64,000 nucleotides of DNA from Acidimicrobiia bacterium (GTDB lineage Bacteria > Actinomycetota > Acidimicrobiia > Spongiisociales > UBA11373): positions 168,648 through 232,647 of the forward strand of contig JBBDMM010000010.1 of the NCBI GenBank assembly GCA_040878325.1, read 5' to 3'. The notes below the pieces were generated by a model. That model was not told where the DNA came from and ran no database searches. It was given only the letters and a program-made list of their open reading frames with translations. The position numbers and the translations under genes are program-made. Below, piece after piece: positions 9,362 to 17,986 of the stretch (position 1 is the first letter of the stretch; the number at the start of each line of letters is the position of its first letter).

Positions 9362-9568
9362 ATGGGTCGTCTGCGTGCCTTTCCCGCCCACCGCTTCGTC
9401 GGCACTCGCGACGACATGCGGGTCCACGACTGCGACAACGACCTGCAGTTCACCCGCCTCTCGGCAAGGGTCGAAGCCGAGGCCCTGCTCGGTTCCAAGC
9501 TGCTCGCTTCGTTCGGGCCGGACACGCTCGCTGAGGCTCGCAACCGGGGGTTTTCCCCCGCGGGCTAG
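9362..9568 (+). CDS. Conserved-looking small soluble protein
   Basis: 68 residues beginning MGRLRAFPAHRFVGTRDD, with a hydrophilic, acidic and basic mixture and no membrane segment. It starts 2 bases after the lipoprotein stop, with coding-type codon bias throughout. Function unknown. The name is based only on reading-frame quality and position. Confidence 0.6.
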   Translation: MGRLRAFPAHRFVGTRDDMRVHDCDNDLQFTRLSARVEAEALLGSKLLASFGPDTLAEARNRGFSPAG

Positions 9569-9580
9569 GAGGCCTGGACC

Positions 9581-10204
9581 TCATTTGAAGTGCTCTACCA
9601 GGGCCTTCCCCACCACCGCTTCTCGAAAGTAGAAGAAGTGGTCGCTGCCCGAAAGCACTTCCATGCGGGCTCCGATCGAATCGGCATATCCGCGCAGGTC
9701 GTCGACCGAGGTGTACTGGTCGCGGTCACCGATGACGAACAGGCGCCTGGCCGGAGCGAGACCGGAGGGTTCGGGCAGCAGGCCGCCCCTCGCGTCGGGG
9801 AACCACACCGGCGGAGCAACACCGGCGTATCGGATGGTGGAGCTTGCCGCCGCCTGCCATCGCAGGGCGACGACGGCACCGAACGACCAACCGGCCAACC
9901 CGACCTCCACCGCCGGGTGCGTCTGGACTGCGAGCGCAACAGCAGCGGCGACGTCGGCGATCTCGTCGACACCCTCGCCGTGAGCGCCCTCGGACCGTCC
10001 GACTCCCCGGAAGTTGAACCGCAGCACCGCGAAGCCGGCGTCGCTCAGGGTTCCCGCCAGGCTCTTGATGAGGGGGGCGTTCATCGTGCCCCGCTGCCTG
10101 GGGTCAGGGTGACACAGCACGACGGCGCAGCGGGGTGCTTGGAGGGGATTCGACCAGTCGCCTTCGAGGGTGAGCCCGTCGGCGGTTTCGAACGAGACCG
10201 TCAA
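9581..10204 (-). CDS. Alpha/beta hydrolase
   Basis: 207 residues with a compact hydrolase fold: CHPDPRQRGTMN at the oxyanion region, the nucleophile elbow GWSFGA (Ser), a likely acid in GDRDQYTS and His in GSDHFFYF. The pattern matches small serine hydrolases related to dienelactone-hydrolase/YfhR-like proteins; substrate unknown. The start is a TTG at 10204 that overlaps the stop of a 30-residue upstream frame (TTGA), which supports both starts. Convergent with the gene ending at 9568. Confidence 0.85.
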   Translation of the reverse strand: MTVSFETADGLTLEGDWSNPLQAPRCAVVLCHPDPRQRGTMNAPLIKSLAGTLSDAGFAVLRFNFRGVGRSEGAHGEGVDEIADVAAAVALAVQTHPAVEVGLAGWSFGAVVALRWQAAASSTIRYAGVAPPVWFPDARGGLLPEPSGLAPARRLFVIGDRDQYTSVDDLRGYADSIGARMEVLSGSDHFFYFREAVVGKALVEHFK

Positions 10205-10293
10205 AGTGCGCCCATCAAGAACCAGACGAGCGATGCGGCGAGTATCACCATCGCCGTCACCAGTGCGGCGATGATCAGGTACCGGGTCTGCAC
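10201..10293 (-). CDS. Single-span membrane mini-protein (30 aa)
   Basis: A GTG-initiated frame of 31 codons encoding a basic start (residues QTRY) followed by one long hydrophobic helix (LIIAALVTAMVILAASLVWF) and a short tail. Its TGA stop shares two bases with the TTG start of the hydrolase, the kind of 4-base overlap used for coupled translation in this window. The Shine-Dalgarno is weak. It may be a real membrane mini-protein or a leader that allows TTG initiation. Confidence 0.45.
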   Translation of the reverse strand: MQTRYLIIAALVTAMVILAASLVWFLMGAL

Positions 10294-10416
10294 CCGGTGA
10301 GGGTACGGCAGTCGAGGGGCGATGGAAGTCGACGCCGGTTCACGTCTCCGGGAGTCCCAGGGCGGGTGACAGTGACCGGGGAACTAACCTCGTAGGGCAC
10401 CGAGCCCGGAGGATTC

Positions 10417-11787
10417 TTGTACGACGTCGCCATCATCGGGGGTGGGCCAGGGGGCTACGCAGCCGCCCTATATGCCCACAATTTCGGGCTCTCGGTCGCT
10501 CTGGTCGAGAAGGACAAGGTCGGCGGCACTTGTCTCCACCGCGGGTGTATTCCCGCCAAGTCCTGGCTCAACACGGCCGAGGTGTTCCACCAGGTCGCCC
10601 ATGCCGCCGACCACGGAGTGATCACTTCGGCTCCCAGCCTGGATTGGGCGAAGGCCCTGGAGCGGAAGGGCCGGGTGGTGGATCAACTGTTCACCGGGCT
10701 GCAGGGACTGCTCAAGAAGCGTGGAGTCGAGGTCATCCAGGGGACGGGCCGCCTCGCCGGCCGGGGAACGGTCGATGTGACCCTCGCCGATGGCTCATCG
10801 AATCGGATCGAGGCGCGCAATGTGATCATCGGAACCGGGTCGGTCCCGCGGTCGATCCCCGGCTACGACTTCGACGGCGAGCGGATCGTCAGCTCCGATC
10901 ATGCGCTCGACTGGACCTCGCGGCCCGAGCGGGTCGCCATCATCGGTGCCGGGGCGATCGGGGCGGAGTTCGCCAGCATGCTCATCGACCTCGGGTCGCA
11001 GGTGCATCTATTCGAGGTGGTCGACCAGGTGCTTCCGGGAGCGGAGCCGCGGGCGGCGCGCCTCTTGCAGAAGTCGTTCACCGACAAGGGAATGCAGGTG
11101 CACACCGGGGTGGGGGTGGGGGCACCCCAGATCGTGTCCAGCGGCGTGGTCGTGCCATTCGGTGACGAGTCGGTCGAGGTGGATGTGGTGCTGGTGGCCG
11201 TCGGACGGGCTCCGGTCACCTCGGGTATCGGCCTCGAAGAGGCAGGGATCGTTCTCGACCGGGGCTTCGTGGTGGCAGATCTGGAGACGATGCTCACCGG
11301 AGCCCCCAATGTGTACGCGGTCGGTGACATCGTCGCCGGGACACCACAGCTTGCTCACGCCGGTTTCGCCGAGGGGATCTCGGCCATCACGCACATCGCC
11401 ACCGGGACCGCAGCCCCCACCGACTATCGGGCGATCCCGTTGGTCGTCTACACCCACCCCGAAGTGGCGTCGGTGGGCCTCACGGAACAGCAGGCGAAGG
11501 ATGCGGGTTACGACGTCGTGGTGACCGATCATCCGTTCGCCGGTGCCGGCCGGGCCATCATCAAGGGAGAGACGGGCATGGCCCGGGTGGTCGTCCAACG
11601 AGACGGGCCGATTCTGGGGGCCACCGTCGTCGGCTCGATCGCGGGGGAGACGATTCACGAGTTGATGTACGCCGTCGGGTGGGAAGCGCTGCCCTCCGAG
11701 GCGGCGGCGTTCATCCACGCGCATCCCACGATGGCGGAAGCGGTCGGCGAAACGCTGCTCGCCGCTGCCGGTAGGAGCCTGCATTGA
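10417..11787 (+). CDS. lpdA: Dihydrolipoyl dehydrogenase (E3)
   Basis: 456 residues. FAD/NAD enzyme that re-oxidises dihydrolipoyl groups of the E2 encoded two genes downstream. FAD motif GGGPGG near residue 8, redox disulfide in GGTCLHRGCIPAKSW, NAD-binding GAGAIGAEFASML, and C-terminal HAHPTMAEA carrying the catalytic histidine. The start is TTG at 10417 with GGAGGA a few bases upstream. It is first in a cluster E3 - E1 - E2 - LipB/LipA, so it probably serves this complex, though E3 is often shared. Confidence 0.93.
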   Translation: MYDVAIIGGGPGGYAAALYAHNFGLSVALVEKDKVGGTCLHRGCIPAKSWLNTAEVFHQVAHAADHGVITSAPSLDWAKALERKGRVVDQLFTGLQGLLKKRGVEVIQGTGRLAGRGTVDVTLADGSSNRIEARNVIIGTGSVPRSIPGYDFDGERIVSSDHALDWTSRPERVAIIGAGAIGAEFASMLIDLGSQVHLFEVVDQVLPGAEPRAARLLQKSFTDKGMQVHTGVGVGAPQIVSSGVVVPFGDESVEVDVVLVAVGRAPVTSGIGLEEAGIVLDRGFVVADLETMLTGAPNVYAVGDIVAGTPQLAHAGFAEGISAITHIATGTAAPTDYRAIPLVVYTHPEVASVGLTEQQAKDAGYDVVVTDHPFAGAGRAIIKGETGMARVVVQRDGPILGATVVGSIAGETIHELMYAVGWEALPSEAAAFIHAHPTMAEAVGETLLAAAGRSLH

Positions 11788-11854
11788 TCGGGTATGGGAA
11801 CATTGCTGGCGCCGATGACGACGAGCGGCCCGGGTCGGGCTCGAGGGGACGACG

Positions 11855-13849
11855 TTGATCGAAGCAAAGGGCCATGCCGCCGAACTGACCGAAGCCCAGC
11901 TCATCTCGATGTACGAGTTGATGCTGACCGGTCGTACTCTCGAGACGCGCCTCCACACCATGTACCGCGGTGGCCGCCTCGCGGGCGCGGTGTACCCCGG
12001 TGTCGGGCAGGAAGCCGCTCAGGTGGGCTTTGCGTTCGCTCTCGAGAAGGACGACGTCTTCGGGCCCACCCACCGGGATCTGCTCGGCCAGTTGACGAAG
12101 GGCGTCACTCTCGAGGAGACCCTCCTCAACTTCTATGGCAAGGCCGCCGCCCCGACCAAGGGCCGTGACGGCAACAGCCACTTTGGGGTGGTCGACAAGG
12201 GCACCCTCATGGTGGTCTCGCCCCTCCCCGACGCGTACCCGGTGGCGATGGGATGCGCCCTGGCGTTCAAGCAAAAGTCGGAACGCCGGGTGGCGCTCGC
12301 CAACTGCGGCGAGGGTGCGACCGCAACCGGTACCTGGCACGAGGCCGTGAACATGGCCGCGGTGCTCCACCTGCCGATCGTGTTCACGGTGCAGAACAAC
12401 CAGTACGCCTACTCCACCCCCAATGACCTGGAGTTCAACCTCTCCTATGTCGCCCACCGAGCCGACGGGTACGGGATCCCAGGAGTGGTGGTCGATGGAA
12501 ACGACGTGCTCGAGTGCTACGCCGCCGCCAAGGAGGCGGTCGAGCGGGCCCGCAACGGCGAAGGCCCCACCCTCATCGAGGCGGTGACTTTCCGCCACTT
12601 CGGCCACGCCGGGCATGATCCCGCCGAGTATGTGAAGCCCGACGAGCGTGAGGCCTGGATGGCCAAGGATCCGCTTCCTCGGTTCGAGGAATTCCTCGGC
12701 TCGCGGGGGCTGCTCGACGAGACACGCCGCGCCGACATCGTCGGGCGGATCGAGGACAAAATCCGCAAGACGATCGAGTGGGCGCAGGAGCAAGCCGACC
12801 CGTCGCCCGAGTCGGTCTCGATGGACATCTTTGCGGTCCGCACCACCTCTGCTCCGGCCCCAACCGCGCCCGCCGGTGAGCCGGTGACCCTGCTCGACGC
12901 GGTGGCCCAGGCGCTGGACGAGGAGATGGAACGCGACGAGCGGGTCTTCATCCTGGGCGAGGACGTCGGACCTTTCGGGGGCGCGTTCAAGGTGACGAAG
13001 GGTCTCCACGAGAAGTACGGGCCCAATCGGGTGATCGACACGCCGATCGCCGAATCGGCCATCGTCGGCGGCGCGGTCGGGGCGGCACTGATGGGCCAGC
13101 TGCCGATCGTGGAACTCCAGTACACCGACTTCATCTATCCGGCCTTGGACCAAATCACCACCGAGGCCGCCAAGTACCACTGGAAGACCGGCAAGGCGGT
13201 CCCGATCGTGATCCGCGGCCCAAGCGGAGCGGGGCTTCGCGCCGGGCCGTTCCACTCCATCAGCCCGGAGGGGATGCTCGCCCACCACGCGGGCATCAAA
13301 GTGGTGGTCCCCAGCACTCCGACGGCCGCCAAGGGCCTGATGCTGGCGGCGATCCGAGATCCGAATCCGGTGATCTTTCTCGAACACAAGAAGCTCTATC
13401 GAAGTGTGAAAGAGGCGATCCCGCCGGGCGACTACGAGATCGCGATCGGCAAGGCACGCGTGGCTCGCGAGGGCGACGACGTGACGATCGTCACCTGGGG
13501 AGCAATGCTCCACACATCGCTGGAGGCTGCCGAGCGGCTCGCCGCCGAAGGCATCGAGCCTGAGGTCATCGACCTGCAGTCGGTGTCGCCGATCGACTGG
13601 GATGCGGTGTTCGCGTCGGTCGCCAAGACCTCGCGCCTCGTCGTGGTGCAGGAGGACGTGCCATTCGCCAGCATTGCGTCGGAAGTCGCCGCCCGGGTGG
13701 CCGCCGACGCATTCTGGGACCTCGACGCGCCAGTGATCCGCGTCACTCCGCCCCAAGCCCACATACCCTTTGCCGCAGTCCTTGAGGATGCGTTCGTGCC
13801 CCAGGCGGACGACGTCTTCGAAGCGGTCCGCAAGCTCGCAGACGTCTAG
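11855..13849 (+). CDS. 2-oxoacid dehydrogenase E1, alpha and beta fused
   Basis: 664 residues: an E1-alpha domain (about 1-330) and an E1-beta domain (about 345-664) in one chain. The thiamine-diphosphate motif is GEGATATGTWHEAVN (residue 152 onward) ending in NNQ at 181. The beta part has LGEDVGPFGGAF and YTDFIYPALDQI. Fused E1s occur in branched-chain 2-oxoacid and some pyruvate dehydrogenases; the alpha/beta type rules out the homodimeric AceE type but does not fix the substrate. TTG start at 11855 with GAGGGG five bases before it. Confidence 0.9.
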   Translation: MIEAKGHAAELTEAQLISMYELMLTGRTLETRLHTMYRGGRLAGAVYPGVGQEAAQVGFAFALEKDDVFGPTHRDLLGQLTKGVTLEETLLNFYGKAAAPTKGRDGNSHFGVVDKGTLMVVSPLPDAYPVAMGCALAFKQKSERRVALANCGEGATATGTWHEAVNMAAVLHLPIVFTVQNNQYAYSTPNDLEFNLSYVAHRADGYGIPGVVVDGNDVLECYAAAKEAVERARNGEGPTLIEAVTFRHFGHAGHDPAEYVKPDEREAWMAKDPLPRFEEFLGSRGLLDETRRADIVGRIEDKIRKTIEWAQEQADPSPESVSMDIFAVRTTSAPAPTAPAGEPVTLLDAVAQALDEEMERDERVFILGEDVGPFGGAFKVTKGLHEKYGPNRVIDTPIAESAIVGGAVGAALMGQLPIVELQYTDFIYPALDQITTEAAKYHWKTGKAVPIVIRGPSGAGLRAGPFHSISPEGMLAHHAGIKVVVPSTPTAAKGLMLAAIRDPNPVIFLEHKKLYRSVKEAIPPGDYEIAIGKARVAREGDDVTIVTWGAMLHTSLEAAERLAAEGIEPEVIDLQSVSPIDWDAVFASVAKTSRLVVVQEDVPFASIASEVAARVAADAFWDLDAPVIRVTPPQAHIPFAAVLEDAFVPQADDVFEAVRKLADV

Positions 13850-13857
13850 GAGGATCC

Positions 13858-15438
13858 ATGTCGCACACGGTCACCATGCCCCAGTTGGGCGAGACGGTCA
13901 CCGAGGGAACCATCCTCCGGTGGGCGAAGCAGGCCGGAGACACCATCAGTGAGGACGAGGTGCTCCTGGAGATCTCGACCGACAAGGTGGACACCGAGGT
14001 GCCTTCTTCGTGGTCCGGCACCGTGCTCGAGATTCTCGTGCCCGAGGGCCAAACGGTCGCCGTCGGCACCCCGCTGGCGATAATCGGTGAAGCGGGCGAA
14101 TCGGTGGCCCCCGCCGCCACGCCTGCTGCCGAGCCCGCGGCGGCCACTGCCGAGCCTGCACCGGCGGCCGCAGCGCCGCCGGCGGTAGAGGCCCCTCCGC
14201 CGGTCGAGGTGCAAGATCCGCCGGCGGCGGCGCCCCCGGTGGTGGCACCGGCGACCAGCACCGCGCCCTCCGCCCCCGAGGCTCCGGCTGCCGGGAAAGT
14301 GGGGATGCTCTCACCGGTGGTGCGACGGATCGCCGCCGAGGCCGGGGTCGACCTCTCCCAGGTGGTCGGCACCGGCCGCGGGGGCCGGATAACTCGCAAG
14401 GATGTCGAGCAGTTCGTGGCGTCAGGCCCGGCGGTCGAGGCGCCGGCCGCTCCGGCTCCGGCTCCAGCCCCGGCAGCGGAGGCTCCGGCACCGGCCCCCG
14501 CCGCCCCGGTTGCCGATGTCGCCGCGGCAGAGGCTCCTGCTCCAGCGCCGACAGAGGCTCCGGCATCCACTCCCGAGGCTCCGGTGGCTCTTCCGGCTGC
14601 GGAAACCCCGGTGCCGGCGGCTCCCGCCGCCGTGCCCGCCGCCCCTGCGGCGGCTCCGACTCCCGCTGCGGCCCCACAGGCTCCGGCGGCGAAACCGGTG
14701 TCCGTCGCCGCGGCTGCTGGCGATCAGGTGGAGGATCTCGATCGGCTGCGGGTTCGTATCGCCGAGAACATGACCCGCGCCAAGCAGACGGCGGCCCATG
14801 TGTGGACCTCGGTAGAAGTGGACTACGAGGCCCTCGAGCGGGTTCGCCAGCGCCATCGGGACGCGTTCAAGGAGCGCGAGGGCTTCTCGCTCACCTACCT
14901 GCCGTTTATCAGTCGGGCCACCATCGACGCGCTCAACGCGTTCCCGGTGGTCAACTCGTCGTTCGATCTCCCCAACAAGAAGCGGGTCCTGCACGGGCAG
15001 ATCAACCTGGGCTACAGCGTCGACCTCGATGAGGGCGGCCTGGTGGTGATGACCCTGCGGGGCACCGACGGCCTGCGGATGAAGGGCATCGCCCGCGGGG
15101 TGAAGCAACTCGCCGACAAGGCCCGCAGCGGGAAGATGGAGCCCGACGACCTCGCCGGGAGCACGTTCACCATCACCAACCCGGGGCCGTTCGGTTCGTT
15201 CATGTCGGTGCCCATCATCAATGTGCCCAACGTGGCGATCCTGTCGACCGACACCGTCGCCAAGCGGGCGGTGGTGATCACCGACAAGGACGGCAACGAC
15301 GGGCTGGCGATTCATCACGTCGGGTACCTGGGGCTCACCTGGGACCACCGGGCGTTCGACGGATCGACCGCGGTGAAGTTCCTCGCGCGAATCAAGGAGA
15401 ACCTCGAGACCTGGGATTGGGAACAAGAGCTGACATGA
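13858..15438 (+). CDS. 2-oxoacid dehydrogenase E2 (dihydrolipoyl acyltransferase)
   Basis: 526 residues. One lipoyl domain (1-78) with the lipoylated Lys43 in TDKVDTEV, an Ala/Pro-rich linker, a peripheral-subunit-binding domain (148-188), a second very long Ala/Pro linker (about 190-285), and the catalytic domain ending in HRAFDG at 497-502 (catalytic His). Single lipoyl domain and overall pattern fit branched-chain or pyruvate E2. A perfect GGAGGAT precedes the ATG. The stop overlaps the start of the lipoyl-synthesis gene (ATGA), coupling substrate protein and modifying enzyme. Confidence 0.93.
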   Translation: MSHTVTMPQLGETVTEGTILRWAKQAGDTISEDEVLLEISTDKVDTEVPSSWSGTVLEILVPEGQTVAVGTPLAIIGEAGESVAPAATPAAEPAAATAEPAPAAAAPPAVEAPPPVEVQDPPAAAPPVVAPATSTAPSAPEAPAAGKVGMLSPVVRRIAAEAGVDLSQVVGTGRGGRITRKDVEQFVASGPAVEAPAAPAPAPAPAAEAPAPAPAAPVADVAAAEAPAPAPTEAPASTPEAPVALPAAETPVPAAPAAVPAAPAAAPTPAAAPQAPAAKPVSVAAAAGDQVEDLDRLRVRIAENMTRAKQTAAHVWTSVEVDYEALERVRQRHRDAFKEREGFSLTYLPFISRATIDALNAFPVVNSSFDLPNKKRVLHGQINLGYSVDLDEGGLVVMTLRGTDGLRMKGIARGVKQLADKARSGKMEPDDLAGSTFTITNPGPFGSFMSVPIINVPNVAILSTDTVAKRAVVITDKDGNDGLAIHHVGYLGLTWDHRAFDGSTAVKFLARIKENLETWDWEQELT

Positions 15439-17066
15439 CGCTGCTCCGGTCCCGCTGGTTGGGCCGCCTCCCGTACGAGGAGGCGTGGGACCTCCAGCGG
15501 GCCATCCACGAGGGTCGGGTCGAGGGGCGCACTACTGACGACTACCTGCTCCTGCTCGAACACCCGCCGGTGTACACCGTGGGCCGATTCGCCACAGGTG
15601 GCAGCATGCTCATCTCCGAACCGCAGGCGGCGGGGCTGGGGGCCGAGTTGTTCCGGGTGGATCGTGGAGGCGATGTCACCTTCCACGGCCCCGGCCAGCT
15701 CGTCGGCTACCCGATCTTCGGACTCGGGCCGAAGCCGGATGTGGTGGGCCATGTGCGACGGATCGAGGAGGCGCTGATCGGCGTCCTCGCCGACCTGGGG
15801 ATCGAAGCGTGGCGCGAGGACGGATTCACCGGGGTGTGGACCGCCTCGGGCAAGGTGGCCGCCATCGGGGTGCGCACTGCCCGTCGGGTCACCATGCACG
15901 GCTTCGCGCTCAATGTCACCACCGACCTCGCGTGGTTCGGCCACATCGTCCCATGCGGCATCCCCGATCGTCCCGTCACCTCGATCGCGGAGATCCTCGG
16001 ACGCAAGGTGTCGATCGAGGAAGTGGTCGACCTGCTCGTGACCCGTTTCGCCGCGGTGTTCGGGCATGACAAGGTGGAAGACCATCGGGCCGCCTTCACC
16101 CGGGGCACCGGCCGGGTCGCCCCCGCCTTCGATGTCGACGAGCTGGTCGCCTGCGGCACCTTCTCTCCGGAGAGCCGCAACCTGATTCCGATCACGGTCA
16201 AGGGCCGGCTGCCCGGCGAGCCCGAGAAGCCGCCGTGGATGAAGGTGCGGCTCGACCTGGGCCCCGGCTACCGCGACCTCAAGCGGCTGGTCGAGGGCCT
16301 GGACCTCAACACCGTGTGCGAGGAGGCGGGCTGTCCCAACATCTACGAGTGCTGGGGGAGTGGCACCGCCACCTTCATGCTGCTCGGCGACGTGTGCACC
16401 CGGGCGTGCGGGTTCTGTGACGTCAACACCGGGCGACCGGGGGCGGTCGATTGGGACGAGCCCAAGCGGGTGGCCGAGGCGGTGGCGTCCATGGCCCTCG
16501 AGCACGCCGTGCTCACCTCGGTGAACCGCGACGACCTGGCCGACGGCGGCTCGGAGATCTTCGCCGAGTCGATCAAGGAGATCCGCACCCGGCTCACCTG
16601 CGACGTCGAGGTGCTGGTCCCCGACTTCAAGGGCGATCGGGCCGCACTGCGGACGGTCATGGACGCCGCCCCCGAGGTGCTCAACCACAACACCGAAACC
16701 GTACTCCGCCTCCAGCGGGATGTGCGCACCGCCGCCAACTACGGGCGATCGCTGGCGCTGCTGGCCCGTGCCCGGTGGATGCGACCCGAGTCGCTGATCA
16801 AGTCGGGGCTGATCGTGGGAATGGGGGAGACCAGGGAAGAGGTGCTGTCGACGCTCGCCGACCTGCGGGCAGTCGGGGTCGACATCGTCACCATCGGCCA
16901 GTACCTCCGCCCCACCGCCCGCCATCGCAGGGTCGACCGCTACGTGCACCCCGACGAGTTCGCCGAGTACGCCGCGTACGGCCAGTCGGTTGGCCTGCGC
17001 CATGTGGAGAGCGGACCGCTGGTGCGGTCCTCCTATCACGCCAAGGAGTCGGCGCGAGCGGGTTGA
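15435..17066 (+). CDS. lipBA: LipB-LipA fusion: octanoyltransferase plus lipoyl synthase
   Basis: 543 residues in one uninterrupted frame. Residues 1-230 are Lip[13 protein letters not shown] (77-88), Lys140 in SGKVAAIG and the acyl-thioester Cys174 in VPCGIPD. Residues 265-543 are LipA: auxiliary-cluster cysteines 295, 300, 306 (CX4CX5C), radical-SAM cysteines 321, 325, 328 (CTRACGFC), and the C-terminal RSSYHA (531-536) that ligates the auxiliary cluster. All key residues of both halves are intact. LipB moves octanoate from ACP to E2; LipA inserts two sulfurs. The two are normally separate adjacent genes. Start ATG 15435 overlaps the E2 stop. Confidence 0.93.
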   Translation: MTLLRSRWLGRLPYEEAWDLQRAIHEGRVEGRTTDDYLLLLEHPPVYTVGRFATGGSMLISEPQAAGLGAELFRVDRGGDVTFHGPGQLVGYPIFGLGPKPDVVGHVRRIEEALIGVLADLGIEAWREDGFTGVWTASGKVAAIGVRTARRVTMHGFALNVTTDLAWFGHIVPCGIPDRPVTSIAEILGRKVSIEEVVDLLVTRFAAVFGHDKVEDHRAAFTRGTGRVAPAFDVDELVACGTFSPESRNLIPITVKGRLPGEPEKPPWMKVRLDLGPGYRDLKRLVEGLDLNTVCEEAGCPNIYECWGSGTATFMLLGDVCTRACGFCDVNTGRPGAVDWDEPKRVAEAVASMALEHAVLTSVNRDDLADGGSEIFAESIKEIRTRLTCDVEVLVPDFKGDRAALRTVMDAAPEVLNHNTETVLRLQRDVRTAANYGRSLALLARARWMRPESLIKSGLIVGMGETREEVLSTLADLRAVGVDIVTIGQYLRPTARHRRVDRYVHPDEFAEYAAYGQSVGLRHVESGPLVRSSYHAKESARAG

Positions 17067-17091
17067 CGACCGCCGGTGAACCTGGAATAGT
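17063..17091 (+). promoter_or_regulatory. Promoter of the arsR-SRPBCC pair
   Basis: TTGACG (17063-17068), 17-base spacer, AATAGT (17086-17091), then 7 bases to the ATG. This is the best -35/-10 pair seen in the window and implies a leaderless mRNA. The -35 overlaps the end of the LipB-LipA gene. Confidence 0.6.
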
Positions 17092-17108
17092 TAACCCGAT
17101 GGTTAACT
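17089..17108. promoter_or_regulatory. Operator palindrome over the arsR start codon
   Basis: Perfect inverted repeat AGTTAACCCGATGGTTAACT (8-bp arms, 4-bp centre). It overlaps the -10 box and the ATG of the ArsR-family gene. Position and symmetry fit autorepression by a dimeric winged-helix regulator. AT-rich arms stand out against the GC-rich background. Confidence 0.7.
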
Positions 17109-17419
17109 CTCGCACCCTCGACCGACGCCTGGCAGCCCTGTCGGATCCAACCCGGCGAGCGATCGTCGAGCGCCTTTCCGAGGGCGAGGCGACGGTCTCC
17201 GACTTGGCGTCCCCGTTCGCCATGTCGTTGCCGGCGGTGCTGAAGCATCTCGGCGTGCTCGAAGGTGCCGGGCTGATGCGGTCCCGCAAGGTGGGCCGGG
17301 TCAAGACCTGCCGGTTGGAGCCGGCGGCGCTCGTCGCGGTCGTCGCGTGGATCGACGACCGCCGCGCTGTGTGGGAGCAACGCCTCGACGCCCTGGAACA
17401 CCACCTGGAGGAAGCATGA
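17099..17419 (+). CDS. ArsR-family transcriptional regulator
   Basis: 106 residues, a stand-alone winged helix-turn-helix: LSDPTRRAIVERL (helix 1-2), VSDLASPFAMSLPAVLKHLGVL (recognition region), and a wing around SRKVGRVKTC. There is no arsenic-type CXC metal site; the sub-family paired with SRPBCC proteins is typically not a metal sensor. The ATG lies inside a perfect palindrome that is the likely autoregulatory operator. The stop overlaps the next gene (ATGA). Confidence 0.9.
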   Translation: MVNSRTLDRRLAALSDPTRRAIVERLSEGEATVSDLASPFAMSLPAVLKHLGVLEGAGLMRSRKVGRVKTCRLEPAALVAVVAWIDDRRAVWEQRLDALEHHLEEA

Positions 17420-17856
17420 CCGACACGATCGATGCCAAAGGGTTCGTCCTGCGCCGCCGCTACCGGGCCACCCGGGAGCGCCTGTTCCGGGCGTTCACCG
17501 ACCCCGACGAGATGCGCGGCTGGTACGCCCCCGTCGTCGGTTGGGAGGTCTCGCACGCCGAGGTCGACCCCAGAGAGGGCGGCGGATACCACCTCGAATT
17601 CGGCCCGCCGGGCGGCGACCAGATCATCGAGAAGGGGATCTTCCGAGAGTTCGACTCACCGAACCGACTGGTGTTCGAGGTGGCGCTGTCGGGTGGGATC
17701 GACGAGGCCACCCGGGTCACCGTCGAGTTCCTCGACCACGGAGACGAGACCGAGGTAGTGGTCAGCGAGACCGGCTACTCCAGCGAGGAGATCTCCCGGC
17801 GGCACGCGGGCGGATGGACCACCATGCTCGAGCAGTTGCGCGGGGTGGTGGGCTGA
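17416..17856 (+). CDS. SRPBCC (AHSA1-like) domain protein
   Basis: 146 residues with the START/AHSA1-type pattern: RRRYRATRERLFRAFTDPDE, the WY turn, VDPREGGGYHLEF, and the C-terminal helix GGWTTMLEQL. These proteins bind hydrophobic ligands in a deep cavity. The pairing with an ArsR regulator is widespread in actinobacteria and usually reflects a small self-controlled unit; no ligand can be named. Confidence 0.88.
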   Translation: MTDTIDAKGFVLRRRYRATRERLFRAFTDPDEMRGWYAPVVGWEVSHAEVDPREGGGYHLEFGPPGGDQIIEKGIFREFDSPNRLVFEVALSGGIDEATRVTVEFLDHGDETEVVVSETGYSSEEISRRHAGGWTTMLEQLRGVVG

Positions 17857-17880
17857 CATTCGTCTCGACGCTGTCACGGC

Positions 17881-17911
17881 TCCTGGTACCGCTCAAGGGG
17901 CGGCACCAGGA
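17881..17911. terminator. Terminator-like hairpin between convergent genes
   Basis: Arms TCCTGGTACCGC and GCGGCACCAGGA pair over 12 positions with one mismatch around a 7-base loop. It lies between the SRPBCC gene and the convergent cyclase gene and could stop transcription from both sides. Confidence 0.55.
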
Positions 17912-17986
17912 AGCCCTCGAACACCGACCGGCTAGGCGAATCACGAAATCTCCCCGAGTCTTGCGGCATGGACCATCATCGGGTAT

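Noticed and set aside
11711..13762. 683-codon minus-strand frame opposite E1
   Set aside because: Antisense shadow, His/Arg/Gly-rich translation, no domain.
14090..14710. Repetitive GCTCCGGC-like DNA in the E2 gene
   Set aside because: It is coding DNA for the Ala/Pro-rich flexible linkers typical of E2 proteins, not a separate repeat element.
15315..17039. 574-codon minus-strand frame opposite LipB-LipA
   Set aside because: Antisense shadow; the plus-strand protein has intact motifs along its whole length.
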